From ZYF759 sp046297455 (GTDB lineage: Bacteria; Pseudomonadota; Alphaproteobacteria; Rhizobiales; Rhizobiaceae), in assembly GCA_046297455.1 (NCBI GenBank), contig JBKBIT010000006.1, positions 110,954-174,953 on the forward strand: a stretch of 64,000 nucleotides of DNA, in the 5' to 3' direction. Positions 53,090 to 62,597 of this stretch are shown here, in pieces; the first letter of the stretch is position 1; every line of letters starts with the position of its first letter. The position numbers and the translations under genes were made by a program. The notes below the pieces were generated by a model, which was not told where the DNA came from, ran no database searches, and was given only the letters and a program-made list of their open reading frames with translations.

Positions 53090-53458
53090 TCAGATCAGCC
53101 AGGGAGCGCGCGGGGGCGGCAAGGGAATGGCGGGGTCGATGCCCACCTGCACCAACGCGGCGGAAGGCTCGGGTCTCGGATACAACCTCGTATGCGCCAT
53201 CACTGCCGGCGGCTGAGCAACCCCGGGGTGGCAATGAGTCATCGCGCAACATCCCGGATCTGGAGAACAGGCAGGCATCGCAACCGGGTCTGCGTGATCG
53301 TGGACCGCCGCATCGGCATGCGGGTCTGCCAGATGATGTTCGTGCTCCTGAAAGCCATTGGCTGCGCCCATGGCCGGCCAGGCCAGGCAAATCGCGATTG
53401 CCAGCATCATGCTAGTGAGAATGTCTTGGATCCGGGAAAGGCGCTTTCGGCGCAACAT
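53090..53458 (-). CDS. small His/Cys-rich exported or membrane protein, copper-cluster type
   Basis: A 122-residue protein with one hydrophobic N-terminal segment (LTSMMLAIAICLAWPAMGA) that may be a signal. After it come His- and Cys-rich stretches (EHEHHLADPHADAAVHDHAD, and CSPDPGCCAMTHCHPG) likely to bind metal, and a Pro-rich C-terminus. No named family is clear, although copper-inducible small proteins of the CopL type have this composition. The start is uncertain. It is the first gene after the metal-type promoter and precedes the DUF305 gene. Confidence 0.6.
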   Translation of the reverse strand: MLRRKRLSRIQDILTSMMLAIAICLAWPAMGAANGFQEHEHHLADPHADAAVHDHADPVAMPACSPDPGCCAMTHCHPGVAQPPAVMAHTRLYPRPEPSAALVQVGIDPAIPLPPPRAPWLI

Positions 53459-53575
53459 TCGCTTCGACTTCCGGTTCCACCCGCGGCAAGGATCGGGTGC
53501 TGATGGTAACGACGATCGTGCTTGGCGACACCATCGTCCTGCCGCAGTCGCTCTCCAGCCTGCGGCACGCACATG

Positions 53576-53606
53576 AAGATAGGGCTTCCGGTCACTGGAA
53601 GGTCAA
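53576..53606 (-). promoter_or_regulatory. CueR/HmrR-type MerR-family promoter
   Basis: On the minus strand, -35 TTGACC (53601-53606) and -10 TATCTT (53576-53581) are spaced by exactly 19 bp. Within the spacer is the dyad CTTCC-agtgacc-GGAAG. This long spacer and CTTCC/GGAAG dyad are the hallmark of CueR/HmrR copper-sensor promoters. It faces the His/Cys-rich gene and DUF305. The regulator gene is not in the window. Confidence 0.8.
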
Positions 53607-53663
53607 GGATCGGCCAGCCGCTTGTATCGATCGGCGGCCCTTGGATCGATGGGGAGGGCTGGA

Positions 53664-54143
53664 ATGACAAATCGGCATCGCCTTCAAGCGGCATTGGCCG
53701 CAGCGCTGGGTACCACGGTCTATCTCTGGTGGCCCTCGGGTCCGGTCGAGGCCGGGCTGTTGCGGCCCGACGACGCGCAGACGGTGAGGCTTGGCGAAAG
53801 CCTCTACCGCGAGCACTGCGCTGCCTGTCATGGGATCAATCTGGAAGGCGAGACTTCCGAGTGGCAGGTCCGTGACGCGGACGGCTATCTGCCGGCGCCG
53901 CCTCACGACGAAACCGGCCACACCTGGCACCACGCCGACCAGTTGCTTTTCGACATGACAAAATACGGCATCGCCGAAGCTGCCAACCTGCCGGACTACC
54001 AGACGCGCATGCCGCCCTATGTCGGCATTCTGGAAGACGAGGAGATCGTCGCCATCCTCCCCTACATCAAGGCGGCCTGGCCGCCCCATGTTCGGCAATA
54101 CCAGGACGACATCAACCGACGCTCCGCAGGCCGGCCGAGGTAG
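53664..54143 (+). CDS. monoheme c-type cytochrome
   Basis: A 159-residue exported cytochrome c. The signal peptide ends near GPVEAG. The heme motif is CAACH (Cys, Cys, His about residues 52-56), followed by a Cys-free helical domain with a candidate axial Met in TRMPPYVG. The start follows GGGGAGGG. It is divergent from the copper-type promoter 57 bases away and may share its regulation, but no metal site is visible in it. Confidence 0.87.
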   Translation: MTNRHRLQAALAAALGTTVYLWWPSGPVEAGLLRPDDAQTVRLGESLYREHCAACHGINLEGETSEWQVRDADGYLPAPPHDETGHTWHHADQLLFDMTKYGIAEAANLPDYQTRMPPYVGILEDEEIVAILPYIKAAWPPHVRQYQDDINRRSAGRPR

Positions 54144-54173
54144 TCCTGCCTCGCAAATGGCACGCGGCGGCCG

Positions 54174-55802
<1,629 letters not shown>

Positions 55803-55952
55803 GAAGCTCCTCCCTATTCTTGCAGCGACGCCAATCTTCATCGGAAGTCTCGCCTTGGCAAGCGCCTCGACGCGCCTCATTGACGCCATTTTCCGCGCCA
55901 ACTGTCCTGGGCAGAGGGGCGGGCGTCGCAAACAACGACGGAGACTGCCGCA

Positions 55953-56324
55953 ATGGCAAAGAAGACCAGGCCCCAATCCGCAGCTGCGGAGACATCTATC
56001 CCGTTTGAAAAATTGCGCGATGCGCTTGGCCCGCTCGTGGCAGAGACGCAAGGCGACAAGGTACGAACCGCGCTGCGCCAGGGACTGGAAGCGGCCGGCT
56101 TCTGCGTTCTCTTCGACATTGCCCATGGTGAGACCGACAGGCTCAAATGGTCTGCGGCCCTCGCCTTCGATCGCGAGGAAGGTCGCGAGATCGCGGTCGT
56201 GGCACTGGAGCGGGCGTCCGGCGAGATCAGTCTTGAGCCGGCCGACAATAGCACGCTGCCGATTGCCGCCATCGCGCGATCCTATGCGGGCCTTGCCGAC
56301 ATGTGGGGCAGTGCAGCCGCCTGA
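55953..56324 (+). CDS. hypothetical protein, 123 residues
   Basis: A small soluble protein with a basic N-terminus (MAKKTRPQ), then helices and beta strands with a Cys in GFCVLFDIAHGETD. I recognise no family. GGAGA precedes the start. It is divergent from the acyl-CoA synthetase gene and convergent with the SpoIIAA-like gene, so there is no operon clue. Confidence 0.55.
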   Translation: MAKKTRPQSAAAETSIPFEKLRDALGPLVAETQGDKVRTALRQGLEAAGFCVLFDIAHGETDRLKWSAALAFDREEGREIAVVALERASGEISLEPADNSTLPIAAIARSYAGLADMWGSAAA

Positions 56325-56342
56325 CGCCCCGTGCGGCGCGCG

Positions 56343-56714
56343 TCAGCGCTCCTTCACCCACTGCCACGCTGACGGCTCATCTTCGAGGTCGAATGTCTTG
56401 ACCTCGATAGGCGATACCGGCGCGAAGAAATTGATCATCGCCTCCGCCCAGTCAGGGGCGCCCACGACGCCATATCGGCGCACGTGGCGCACGGATTTGG
56501 CCTGCGCAGAAAGGGCCTTGCGGTCGAAAACCGCTCCCGCCTCGATCCCCTGATACGAACTCATGACGATGAGAATGTCGATCTCGTCGTGTGCCTCGAA
56601 GGCCGCCTGAAGCCGCTCGGCCATCCCTTCCACATCGGCGGCGGCGATCTTTCCCTCGACGCGGAAAGCGTGAAGCGTGGGGATGTCGGTCTCGATCTCG
56701 GTGATGCTGGTCAT
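56343..56714 (-). CDS. SpoIIAA/STAS-like protein
   Basis: A 123-residue protein that resembles the SpoIIAA-like group (STAS-type fold): HAFRVEGKIAAADVEGMAERLQAAFEAHDEIDILIVMSS is the typical strand-helix-strand start. A DWAEAMINFFAPVSPIEVKTFDLEDEPSAWQWV end is also common to this family. Such proteins are small and often of unknown function. Start at 56714. Confidence 0.75.
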   Translation of the reverse strand: MTSITEIETDIPTLHAFRVEGKIAAADVEGMAERLQAAFEAHDEIDILIVMSSYQGIEAGAVFDRKALSAQAKSVRHVRRYGVVGAPDWAEAMINFFAPVSPIEVKTFDLEDEPSAWQWVKER

Positions 56715-56828
56715 GGGCGCGTTCCCGTTGAGGCACACTCAACGCAGGCGGGGTGTCGAGGTTCCTTCGTCGCGGCGGAACAAGCGCGGTTGCGCCGGGT
56801 TTGGGTCGACAACAAATGGAGACCCGAT

Positions 56829-57032
56829 ATGAATCAGCATCACCGTCTAGACCCGCGGCACAGACCAGCCACTGCCCCTGCCCGCTCCACCTCGGTCGCA
56901 GCTGCCGACCATCCGCGCCTGTTCACGCCCGGCTCGCCCATCCTAGAAGGCCAGGACATCGCCGCCATGGTGTTGGCAGCGATCATGGCACTCGGCCCGC
57001 TGGCGGCTGTTGCCTTCGGCTTCGGGCCGTGA
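56829..57032 (+). CDS. small single-pass membrane protein, 67 residues
   Basis: A 67-residue open frame with GGAG seven bases before its ATG. The N-terminus is basic and Pro/Ala/His-rich, and the C-terminal segment MVLAAIMALGPLAAVAFGFGP is a hydrophobic helix. The composition is unlike a random frame here, and it ends cleanly before the convergent gene. Function unknown. Confidence 0.5.
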   Translation: MNQHHRLDPRHRPATAPARSTSVAAADHPRLFTPGSPILEGQDIAAMVLAAIMALGPLAAVAFGFGP

Positions 57033-57047
57033 CGCGCCAGGTCGCCG

Positions 57048-57332
57048 TCACATGAGATAGCGAGAATACAGGCTCTTTTCGTCGCGACGCGAAGCTTCGT
57101 CGGCAGCCGCCACGAAGAGTTCGCGCAGCCGCCTCGGCCCGGCTGACAAAGGCGCGATCGCATCGAGCCGGATGATTTCGTACCGCGCGGCGGCTGCAAT
57201 GTCGGCTTCGAACGGCAATTGCATCAGCCAGGCGAGAAAGACGTCCTCCGGCTCGGAAAGTTTGCCCTGTCTGTTCGCCAGCGCCCGGCGTATTGCGCCC
57301 GTATCCGTTCGCGGCCTGTCGTGCTGAGCCAT
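57048..57332 (-). CDS. hypothetical protein downstream of gbcB
   Basis: A 94-residue helical protein with no motif I recognise (LPFEADIAAAARYEIIRLDAI is its central segment). A GGAGG lies six bases before the ATG at 57332, which is only one base after the gbcB stop, so it is probably the third gene of the gbcA-gbcB unit. Its role in betaine breakdown, if any, is unknown. Confidence 0.65.
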   Translation of the reverse strand: MAQHDRPRTDTGAIRRALANRQGKLSEPEDVFLAWLMQLPFEADIAAAARYEIIRLDAIAPLSAGPRRLRELFVAAADEASRRDEKSLYSRYLM

Positions 57333-57333
57333 G

Positions 57334-58431
57334 TCAGGCCTCCACTTGCAACGCGGAAGTGGGAACCGAGCAGCACGCGAGCACGAAGCCGTCGGCGATC
57401 TCCTCGTCGAGAATGCCGCCATTATGGTTCATCTCGACGTCGCCCGCGATCTTGCGCACCTTGCAGGTGCCGCACAGGCCGAACTCGCAGGCGGCCGGAA
57501 TGCGCACGCCGGCCGCGCGCGCGGCCTGCAGGATCGTCTGGCCGGCCACCGAGCCGCCCTCGACTTCCGAGACTGAAAAACGGATCGGGATCTGGTCGAC
57601 CGGCGCGCTCTCCAGCGCCGTTTCGATCTTGGCCTCGACGGCCTCGGCCTGTGGCGCGCCAAAACTCTCCTGATGGTAGCGCGACATGTCGAAGCCGGCC
57701 GCCTGCAGCATCTCGCGCACGCCGCGCATGAAGGGATCGGGCCCGCAGCAGAAGACTTCCCGGTCCAGGTAGTCGGGCACCAGCAGCGGCAGGCGCACCG
57801 GGTCGAGGCGGCCGCGGTGCCCGAACGACTTGTCCTGGCCGGACCGTTCCTCGATCAGGAAGTCGAGCGACAGGCCGGGCATGCGGTTGCCGAGCAGTTC
57901 CAGTTCCTTGCGGAAGATGACCTCTTCCGGCCGCCGCGCGCAGCTGACGAAGGCGACGTCCGTCCAGGGCGCGCAGTCGCTGAACCAGCGCAGCATCGAC
58001 ATCATCGGCGTCACGCCTGACCCGGCTGACAGAAACAGATACTGGCCGGCGGGATGGCGGTGATGGGAAAAGCTGCCCGAAGGGCCATGCGCGCGCAGAT
58101 GGTCGCCGGGCTTCAGATTGTCGAACATCCAGCGCGTCCCGATGCTGTCGGCCTGCGCCTTGACGGTCACCGCGATGGAAAACGGCCGCGAGGGCGAAGA
58201 CGACAGCGTGTAGGTCCGCAGAAGCGGCTCGTCGCCGACCGGCAGCTCGAGCGTGATGAACTGGCCCGGCTGGTAGCGGAACCAGGTCTGCGCATCGGAG
58301 CGGAAGGTGAAGGTCTTCACCTGAGGCGCCTCGTCGGAGACGGCAATCACCTCCAGCACCTGGAGGCGATCGTCCCACGGCGCCATCTCGTCGAGATGGC
58401 GGTAGAGGCCGGGATCGTTGATGGCATTCAT
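57334..58431 (-). CDS. gbcB: glycine betaine monooxygenase reductase subunit GbcB
   Basis: A 365-residue ferredoxin-reductase-type electron carrier. Order: FAD-binding barrel (LRTYTLSSSPSRP), NAD(P) domain (FLSAGSGVTPMMSML and FCCGPDPFMRGV), and a C-terminal plant-type 2Fe-2S domain with Cys315, Cys320, Cys323 and Cys353. It passes electrons from NADH to the Rieske oxygenase GbcA. GAGGAG precedes the start, 10 bases from the gbcA stop. Gene order and length match the glycine betaine monooxygenase pair. Confidence 0.9.
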   Translation of the reverse strand: MNAINDPGLYRHLDEMAPWDDRLQVLEVIAVSDEAPQVKTFTFRSDAQTWFRYQPGQFITLELPVGDEPLLRTYTLSSSPSRPFSIAVTVKAQADSIGTRWMFDNLKPGDHLRAHGPSGSFSHHRHPAGQYLFLSAGSGVTPMMSMLRWFSDCAPWTDVAFVSCARRPEEVIFRKELELLGNRMPGLSLDFLIEERSGQDKSFGHRGRLDPVRLPLLVPDYLDREVFCCGPDPFMRGVREMLQAAGFDMSRYHQESFGAPQAEAVEAKIETALESAPVDQIPIRFSVSEVEGGSVAGQTILQAARAAGVRIPAACEFGLCGTCKVRKIAGDVEMNHNGGILDEEIADGFVLACCSVPTSALQVEA

Positions 58432-58441
58432 CGACGGCTCC

Positions 58442-59689
58442 TCAGGCGACGCTGCGCAGGCGCGGGGTCTCGCCCTCCGCAAGCCTCGGTTCCATGAAGC
58501 CGGCATACCAGTCGACGAACTGGATCACCCCGCCCTCGTGGACCTCGGAATAGGGCCCGGGCTCGTAGGCGGGCGACTTGATGCCCAGCGCGTTCTCCTC
58601 GACGATGCGGCGATCCTCGTCATTGGTCTCGGTCCAGACATGGGTCAGCGTCTCGAGATCGTAGTCGACGCCCTCCACCGCATCCTTGTGCACCAGCCAC
58701 TTGGTGGTGACGGCCGTCTCGGTGGCGCTGATCGGCAGCACGCGGAAGGTGACGGCGTGGTCGCCAAGCACGTGGTTCCAGGTCGTCGGGTAGTGATAGA
58801 GCAGCAGCGTGCCGATCCGGTTGGTGGCAACGTCGTCGGACAGGTTGCGGGCAACCGCGCGCTTGCCGGTGGTCGTGTAGCTGACGGCATCGCCCAAGAG
58901 CGGCGCGCGCGTGGCGCGAAACTGGCCGCGCTCGTCGATGCGGAAGCGCGAGGGCAGCCCCGCCGCCTCGCATCTGGCCCAGTGCGCCACCATCTCGGGG
59001 TCGCTGTCGGCGCCGTTGACGCCGGAGACCGCCGGCGCCTCGGGGAAGGTCTTGCACAGTTCTGGATGGTTGCCCGCGCAATGGTAGCATTCGCGGTTGT
59101 TTTCCCAGACCAGCTTCCAGTTGCCCTTCTCCACGATGGTGGACTGGAACGCGACCTTCGCCTCGCCCAGCCGGTGCGGCGCGAAATAGGGCTCCATCAT
59201 CGCGGCAAAGGGCGCAAAATCGGCCGGCTCGTCCGCCAGGCAGATGAAGATGTAGCCCGCCACGCTCTGGCAGGCGACCGGCTTCAGCCCGAACTGCGAC
59301 TTGTCGAAATCCTCGCCCATCTGGCGCGCGAAGACGAGCGCGCCGTCGAGGTCGTAGGTCCACTGGTGGTAGGGGCAGACGAGCCGCGCCGAGGTGCCGC
59401 GCTCGGCCGCGCAGACGCGGCTGCCGCGATGCCGGCAGGAATTGTGGAAGGCGCGGATCTGCCCGTCGCGGCCGCGCACCACGATGACGGGATGGTCGCC
59501 CACCTGCAGCGTGAAGAAGGCGCCGGGCTTGGCCACCTCGCAATCGTGGCCGGCAAACAGCCAGTCGCGATACCAGATCATCTCCATGTCGAGGCGGAAG
59601 AATTCCGGGTCGGTGTAGAAGGGCTGCTCCAGCGAAAAGCCCTGGCGGCGGTTGCGGATCAGCCGCAGCATCTTGTCGCGTGCGTTCAT
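58442..59689 (-). CDS. gbcA: glycine betaine monooxygenase oxygenase subunit GbcA (Rieske type)
   Basis: A 415-residue Rieske non-heme iron oxygenase that demethylates glycine betaine to dimethylglycine and formaldehyde. Rieske ligands are Cys85/His87 (CRHRG) and Cys105/His108 (CPYHQW). The mononuclear iron site is in NNRECYHCAGNHPEL (Glu200, His203, His208), with a later Asp-containing segment. This layout matches GbcA/BmoA, and gbcB follows directly. It is preceded on the same strand by a cobalamin riboswitch 127 bases upstream. Confidence 0.92.
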   Translation of the reverse strand: MNARDKMLRLIRNRRQGFSLEQPFYTDPEFFRLDMEMIWYRDWLFAGHDCEVAKPGAFFTLQVGDHPVIVVRGRDGQIRAFHNSCRHRGSRVCAAERGTSARLVCPYHQWTYDLDGALVFARQMGEDFDKSQFGLKPVACQSVAGYIFICLADEPADFAPFAAMMEPYFAPHRLGEAKVAFQSTIVEKGNWKLVWENNRECYHCAGNHPELCKTFPEAPAVSGVNGADSDPEMVAHWARCEAAGLPSRFRIDERGQFRATRAPLLGDAVSYTTTGKRAVARNLSDDVATNRIGTLLLYHYPTTWNHVLGDHAVTFRVLPISATETAVTTKWLVHKDAVEGVDYDLETLTHVWTETNDEDRRIVEENALGIKSPAYEPGPYSEVHEGGVIQFVDWYAGFMEPRLAEGETPRLRSVA

Positions 59690-59816
59690 GTCGGTCCTCG
59701 TATCCTCACAAGGACTGAGCTGGTGGCACGTGAGGGATCGCGGCGCCGGCAGCCATGCCGTCGACGCCAGTCTCCTCTTGACCGCCCACCGCGATCAGTC
59801 GGTTCAACCATGGCCA

Positions 59817-59995
59817 GGCTGGTTTCCGGGCTCCGGAGCCGGTCCTTTCGAACCTGTCCGGCACCTTCCCAGGCTTGCCGCCCAGTGGTCTCCCGCCGGA
59901 TTGTCGCTCCGCCACCGTTGCGGGGGCAGCGCCGGCTTTTCACCGGCTTCCCAATTCTCCCTGCGGCCGAGACCGCAAGGCACCTGGAAGCAGCC
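59817..59995 (-). ncRNA. cobalamin (B12) riboswitch upstream of gbcAB
   Basis: On the minus strand the conserved core is in order: GGGAA and GGTGAAAAGCCGG (59932-59944), GCTGCCCCCGCAAC (59917-59930), ACCACTG (59883-59889), TGGGAAGG (59864-59871) and the B12 box AGCCCGGAAACCAGCC (59817-59832). A closing stem GGCTG / CAGCC brackets it. These fit the cobalamin riboswitch (AdoCbl-binding) consensus closely. It lies 127 bases upstream of gbcA and no other gene intervenes. A small CCTCAC / GTGAGG stem near the gbcA start (59704-59709 with 59730-59735) could be part of an expression platform. Confidence 0.92.
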
Positions 59996-60076
59996 AACAA
60001 ACCACGCGCCCGCACGCCAGGCACGCGCAAAAACGACATCGGCGGATCGCGAAAAGGACATTGGCCGGGAAGCGGC

Positions 60077-60760
60077 CTAATCCACCGTCGCCGCAAAATC
60101 TTCGAGATCCCGCCAGACCGGCTCGGGCACCTTTTCGTCGACCTCCTCCTGGGACAGCCCGATGATGTCGACCGCAATGCGCCGCGCCTCGCAGCGCGCC
60201 AGATAGACGGTGCGGTACTGCATGAAGCGGATCGCCTGGGCCAGTTCCTCGTCGTCCTTCTTCCGGTCCTTTTCGGCCTGTTCGCGCGCCATTGCCGCGA
60301 TGCGCTCGCACAGCGCCACCAGCCGCTCGAGGGCCGCCACCTGGCGGGCCTCCAGCGGCAGGCCGGCCTCGAGCTTTCGCAAAATCGTCTCGGTATGCTT
60401 GGTCAGAACCGCGCCGATGCGCCCGATACGGTCGGCCGGCGGCTCGTCAGGCCAGGGCTCCAATGCTGCCAGCGCCTGCAGCTCGGCTGTGCCCGGCGCT
60501 TCCTCGGTCTCGGTCGGATCGACCGTGTCGAGCTCCTCGCCGGCGCGGATGCGCCTCGACAGCTCGACGATCTGCGCCTGCATGCGGCGCAGGCGCGCGT
60601 GGCGGAAATCGATCGACTTCCAGCCATCCTCGGCGGCGCGGTGCGAGACGGCGGTGGTGTGCACGCCCATGATGCCGGCGATGCGCTGATGGGTGGCCGC
60701 AAGCCCCTCGCTGACGGCGCGGGCGGCGGCCCATTGCTGATCTGAAATGGTTCGCGACAT
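60077..60760 (-). CDS. helix-turn-helix/coiled-coil protein of unknown function
   Basis: A 227-residue protein. The N-terminus resembles a small helix-turn-helix of the terminase-small-subunit type (AAARAVSEGLAATHQRIAGIMGVHTTAVSHRAAEDGW). The middle is a coiled-coil-like region (residues about 55-75 and 130-180, with REQAEKDRKKDDEELAQAIRF) and the end is acidic. GAGGAGG precedes the start. It lies 82 bases upstream of the riboswitch on the same strand. It is GC-rich like the core genome, unlike the next segment. Confidence 0.65.
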   Translation of the reverse strand: MSRTISDQQWAAARAVSEGLAATHQRIAGIMGVHTTAVSHRAAEDGWKSIDFRHARLRRMQAQIVELSRRIRAGEELDTVDPTETEEAPGTAELQALAALEPWPDEPPADRIGRIGAVLTKHTETILRKLEAGLPLEARQVAALERLVALCERIAAMAREQAEKDRKKDDEELAQAIRFMQYRTVYLARCEARRIAVDIIGLSQEEVDEKVPEPVWRDLEDFAATVD

Positions 60761-60936
60761 GAAACCCTCCTCGGGGAAAAAGGCCCGGCGGGATTGCCGG
60801 GGTGGGAGGGATTATCGGGGTGGTGCGGAGGGGGGTGGATAGAATGGGGTTTGTGTTTGTGCATTCTCCGCGCCGAAGGCTGGCCGGCATTTGCATTTGG
60901 GCATATGGTAAAAGGATCAAGCGTCGCTGAGGATTA

Positions 60937-62274
60937 ATGTCAAACAAACCCGCCATTAGGTGGACGAATCCATCTGTAAAGGCTTTCGCATGGAACAGTG
61001 ATCCTTTGGAAGCAATTCAGAGCGCCGCCCGTGCACTGGTTCTGAAGGCAAAGGAGAGTGGTTGGGAAGGGCCTCCGTTCAATCCGGTTCACATCGCCGA
61101 GATGTTGGGCATTCAGATTGAAGCGAATTCAAATATTGCTGACGCCCGCTTAGTCACAACGGATAGTGGTCCGAAGATCGAATTCAATCCCCAACAGCCA
61201 CGCGAACGTGTCCGGTTTTCTATTGCCCACGAAATAGCGCACATACTGTTTTCGGATTGGCACGATCAAATCCGGAATCGCGGTGGACAGAGTGAGATCG
61301 CCGACGACTGGCAGTTGGAAATGCTCTGCAATCTTGCAGCGTCTGAGTTCGTTCTCCCAATTGGCAGCTTGTCATCGGCTTCAACAGTTCCTCCGATAGA
61401 AGACCTTATGCGTCAGCGTCGCGAATACGACGTTTCGGCAGAGGCATTTCTCATTCGGCTCGCCAAGGTCGCCGCTCAGCCCATCGGCGTCTTCTTTGCC
61501 TCGCCGCACCAGTCAGGCGATGCAGAGCGTCGTTATTCCATCAACTATTTCGTGGTCTCTCCGACCGCCCCAAGGGTTCAGATAGCGGGCGCCAGTATTC
61601 CTTCCGATAGTATCGTACGCAGCTGTACAGCCATCGGATACACAGACCGATCAGTGGAGAACTGGATTGTTGGGACACCGACGCAACTCGAATGCGTCGG
61701 TATTCCTGCCTACCCGGGCAACGTCTATCCGCGAGTAGCCGGCCTAGTACGGTTTGATAGCGCGCAAGCCGACCTGAAGCCTATACGCATCCTACACGGT
61801 AATATCCTGGAGCCTCGAAACGAAGGAAAAAGAATTGTTTGCCAACTTGTGAACGATAAGGCTGTCACATGGGGAGGCGGCGTGGCGCGCAAAATGGCAA
61901 ATCGTTTCCCACACGCTGAGGCCCAGTTCAGAGAGCAGTTTGTTCATATTCCACGCAACGAACGGCTGGGAGAAGCAGTCTTCACACCGGCTAGTGACGA
62001 AATAACAATTGCAAGCTTGATCGCGCAGGAAGGATACGGGCCCTCACTCTTTCCTCGAATCAGATATAATGCCCTGAAGAGTTGTCTAGAGCTTGTAACG
62101 CTTCGCGCCAAAAAGGAGGGCGCAACAGTCCATATGCCGCGAATAGGCACAGGCTCCGCTGGTGGGGACTGGGCTACTGTCGAAGAAATGCTTGACGACA
62201 TAATGGTTCGTTCAGGACTGTCTGTCACAGTATACGATCCGCCACCAAAGCGAATTCAACTAGAGCTATTTTGA
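60937..62274 (+). CDS. ImmA/IrrE zinc peptidase fused to a Macro domain
   Basis: A 445-residue two-domain protein. Residues about 25-190 are an ImmA/IrrE-type metalloprotease with zinc motif HEIAH (His98, Glu99, His102) and a downstream glutamate in LEMLCNLAASEFVLP. Residues about 284-435 are a Macro domain with the ADP-ribose loops QLVNDKAVTWGGGVARKM and PRIGTGSAGGDWATVEEML. ImmA peptidases commonly cleave repressors, and Macro domains bind or remove ADP-ribose. The gene is clearly AT-richer than all genes before it. It is followed without spacing by a P-loop gene started by TTG, so the two are coupled. A conflict or defence role is inference. Confidence 0.8.
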   Translation: MSNKPAIRWTNPSVKAFAWNSDPLEAIQSAARALVLKAKESGWEGPPFNPVHIAEMLGIQIEANSNIADARLVTTDSGPKIEFNPQQPRERVRFSIAHEIAHILFSDWHDQIRNRGGQSEIADDWQLEMLCNLAASEFVLPIGSLSSASTVPPIEDLMRQRREYDVSAEAFLIRLAKVAAQPIGVFFASPHQSGDAERRYSINYFVVSPTAPRVQIAGASIPSDSIVRSCTAIGYTDRSVENWIVGTPTQLECVGIPAYPGNVYPRVAGLVRFDSAQADLKPIRILHGNILEPRNEGKRIVCQLVNDKAVTWGGGVARKMANRFPHAEAQFREQFVHIPRNERLGEAVFTPASDEITIASLIAQEGYGPSLFPRIRYNALKSCLELVTLRAKKEGATVHMPRIGTGSAGGDWATVEEMLDDIMVRSGLSVTVYDPPPKRIQLELF

Positions 62275-62514
62275 TTGGCGAACAGGCGCGCATCTCTCCG
62301 TATCGTTCTGGTGTCAGGCGCGATTTGCTCCGGGAAATCGTCGCTGGTCCGAAAATTGGCCGAAAACCACCAAGCCAAGATCATCAAAACAAAAGAACTG
62401 ATACTCAAGAAGGCTCCTAGAACGAAGCCCACGCGCCGGGCTCTCCAATTGGCGGGGCAGCGCCTCGACAACGCCGACACTGGCACTTGGGTTGGAGAGG
62501 CACGAGATATCTCT
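62275..62514 (+). pseudogene. 5' part of a P-loop kinase-like gene, cut by the IS element
   Basis: The frame starts with TTG immediately after the upstream stop (TGATTG). The N-terminus is RIVLVSGAICSGKSSLV, a Walker A motif (GAICSGKS), followed by KLAENHQAKIIKTKELIL and LQLAGQRLDNADTGTWV. After about 80 codons it enters the IS left end and stops there. In intact relatives this N-terminus is that of nucleotide-binding kinase-like domains; I cannot name the family or the missing C-terminus. As it stands it is unlikely to be functional. Confidence 0.75.
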
Positions 62515-62527
62515 GAAAGTTGGTGAC
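62515..62527 (+). repeat. left terminal inverted repeat of the IS
   Basis: GAAAGTTGGTGAC, an exact match to the complement of the right end. Confidence 0.9.
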
Positions 62528-62597
62528 GGGGGGATTGGGTGGCATATCAAGGCGTTGTTCACGCGCCGCAGTTCTCGCAGAGAAAAGGATATGCCAC

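Noticed and set aside
53407..53572. Cys/His-containing upstream frame in the copper-promoter leader as a sensing leader peptide
   Set aside because: It overlaps the start of the next gene out of frame, lacks a ribosome site and shows no conserved pattern I can judge.
59706..59756. 16-codon frame MAAGAAIPHVPPAQSL between the riboswitch and gbcA as a leader peptide
   Set aside because: The nearest AGGAG-like site is about 15 bases from its ATG, too far, and it has no regulatory codon pattern.
58418..60745. 775-codon open frame antisense to gbcA, gbcB, the riboswitch and the HTH gene
   Set aside because: It crosses several supported features on the other strand and shows no domain.
60077..60760. 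Phage terminase small subunit
   Set aside because: Only the helix-turn-helix resembles it; no other phage genes are nearby and the composition is that of the core genome.
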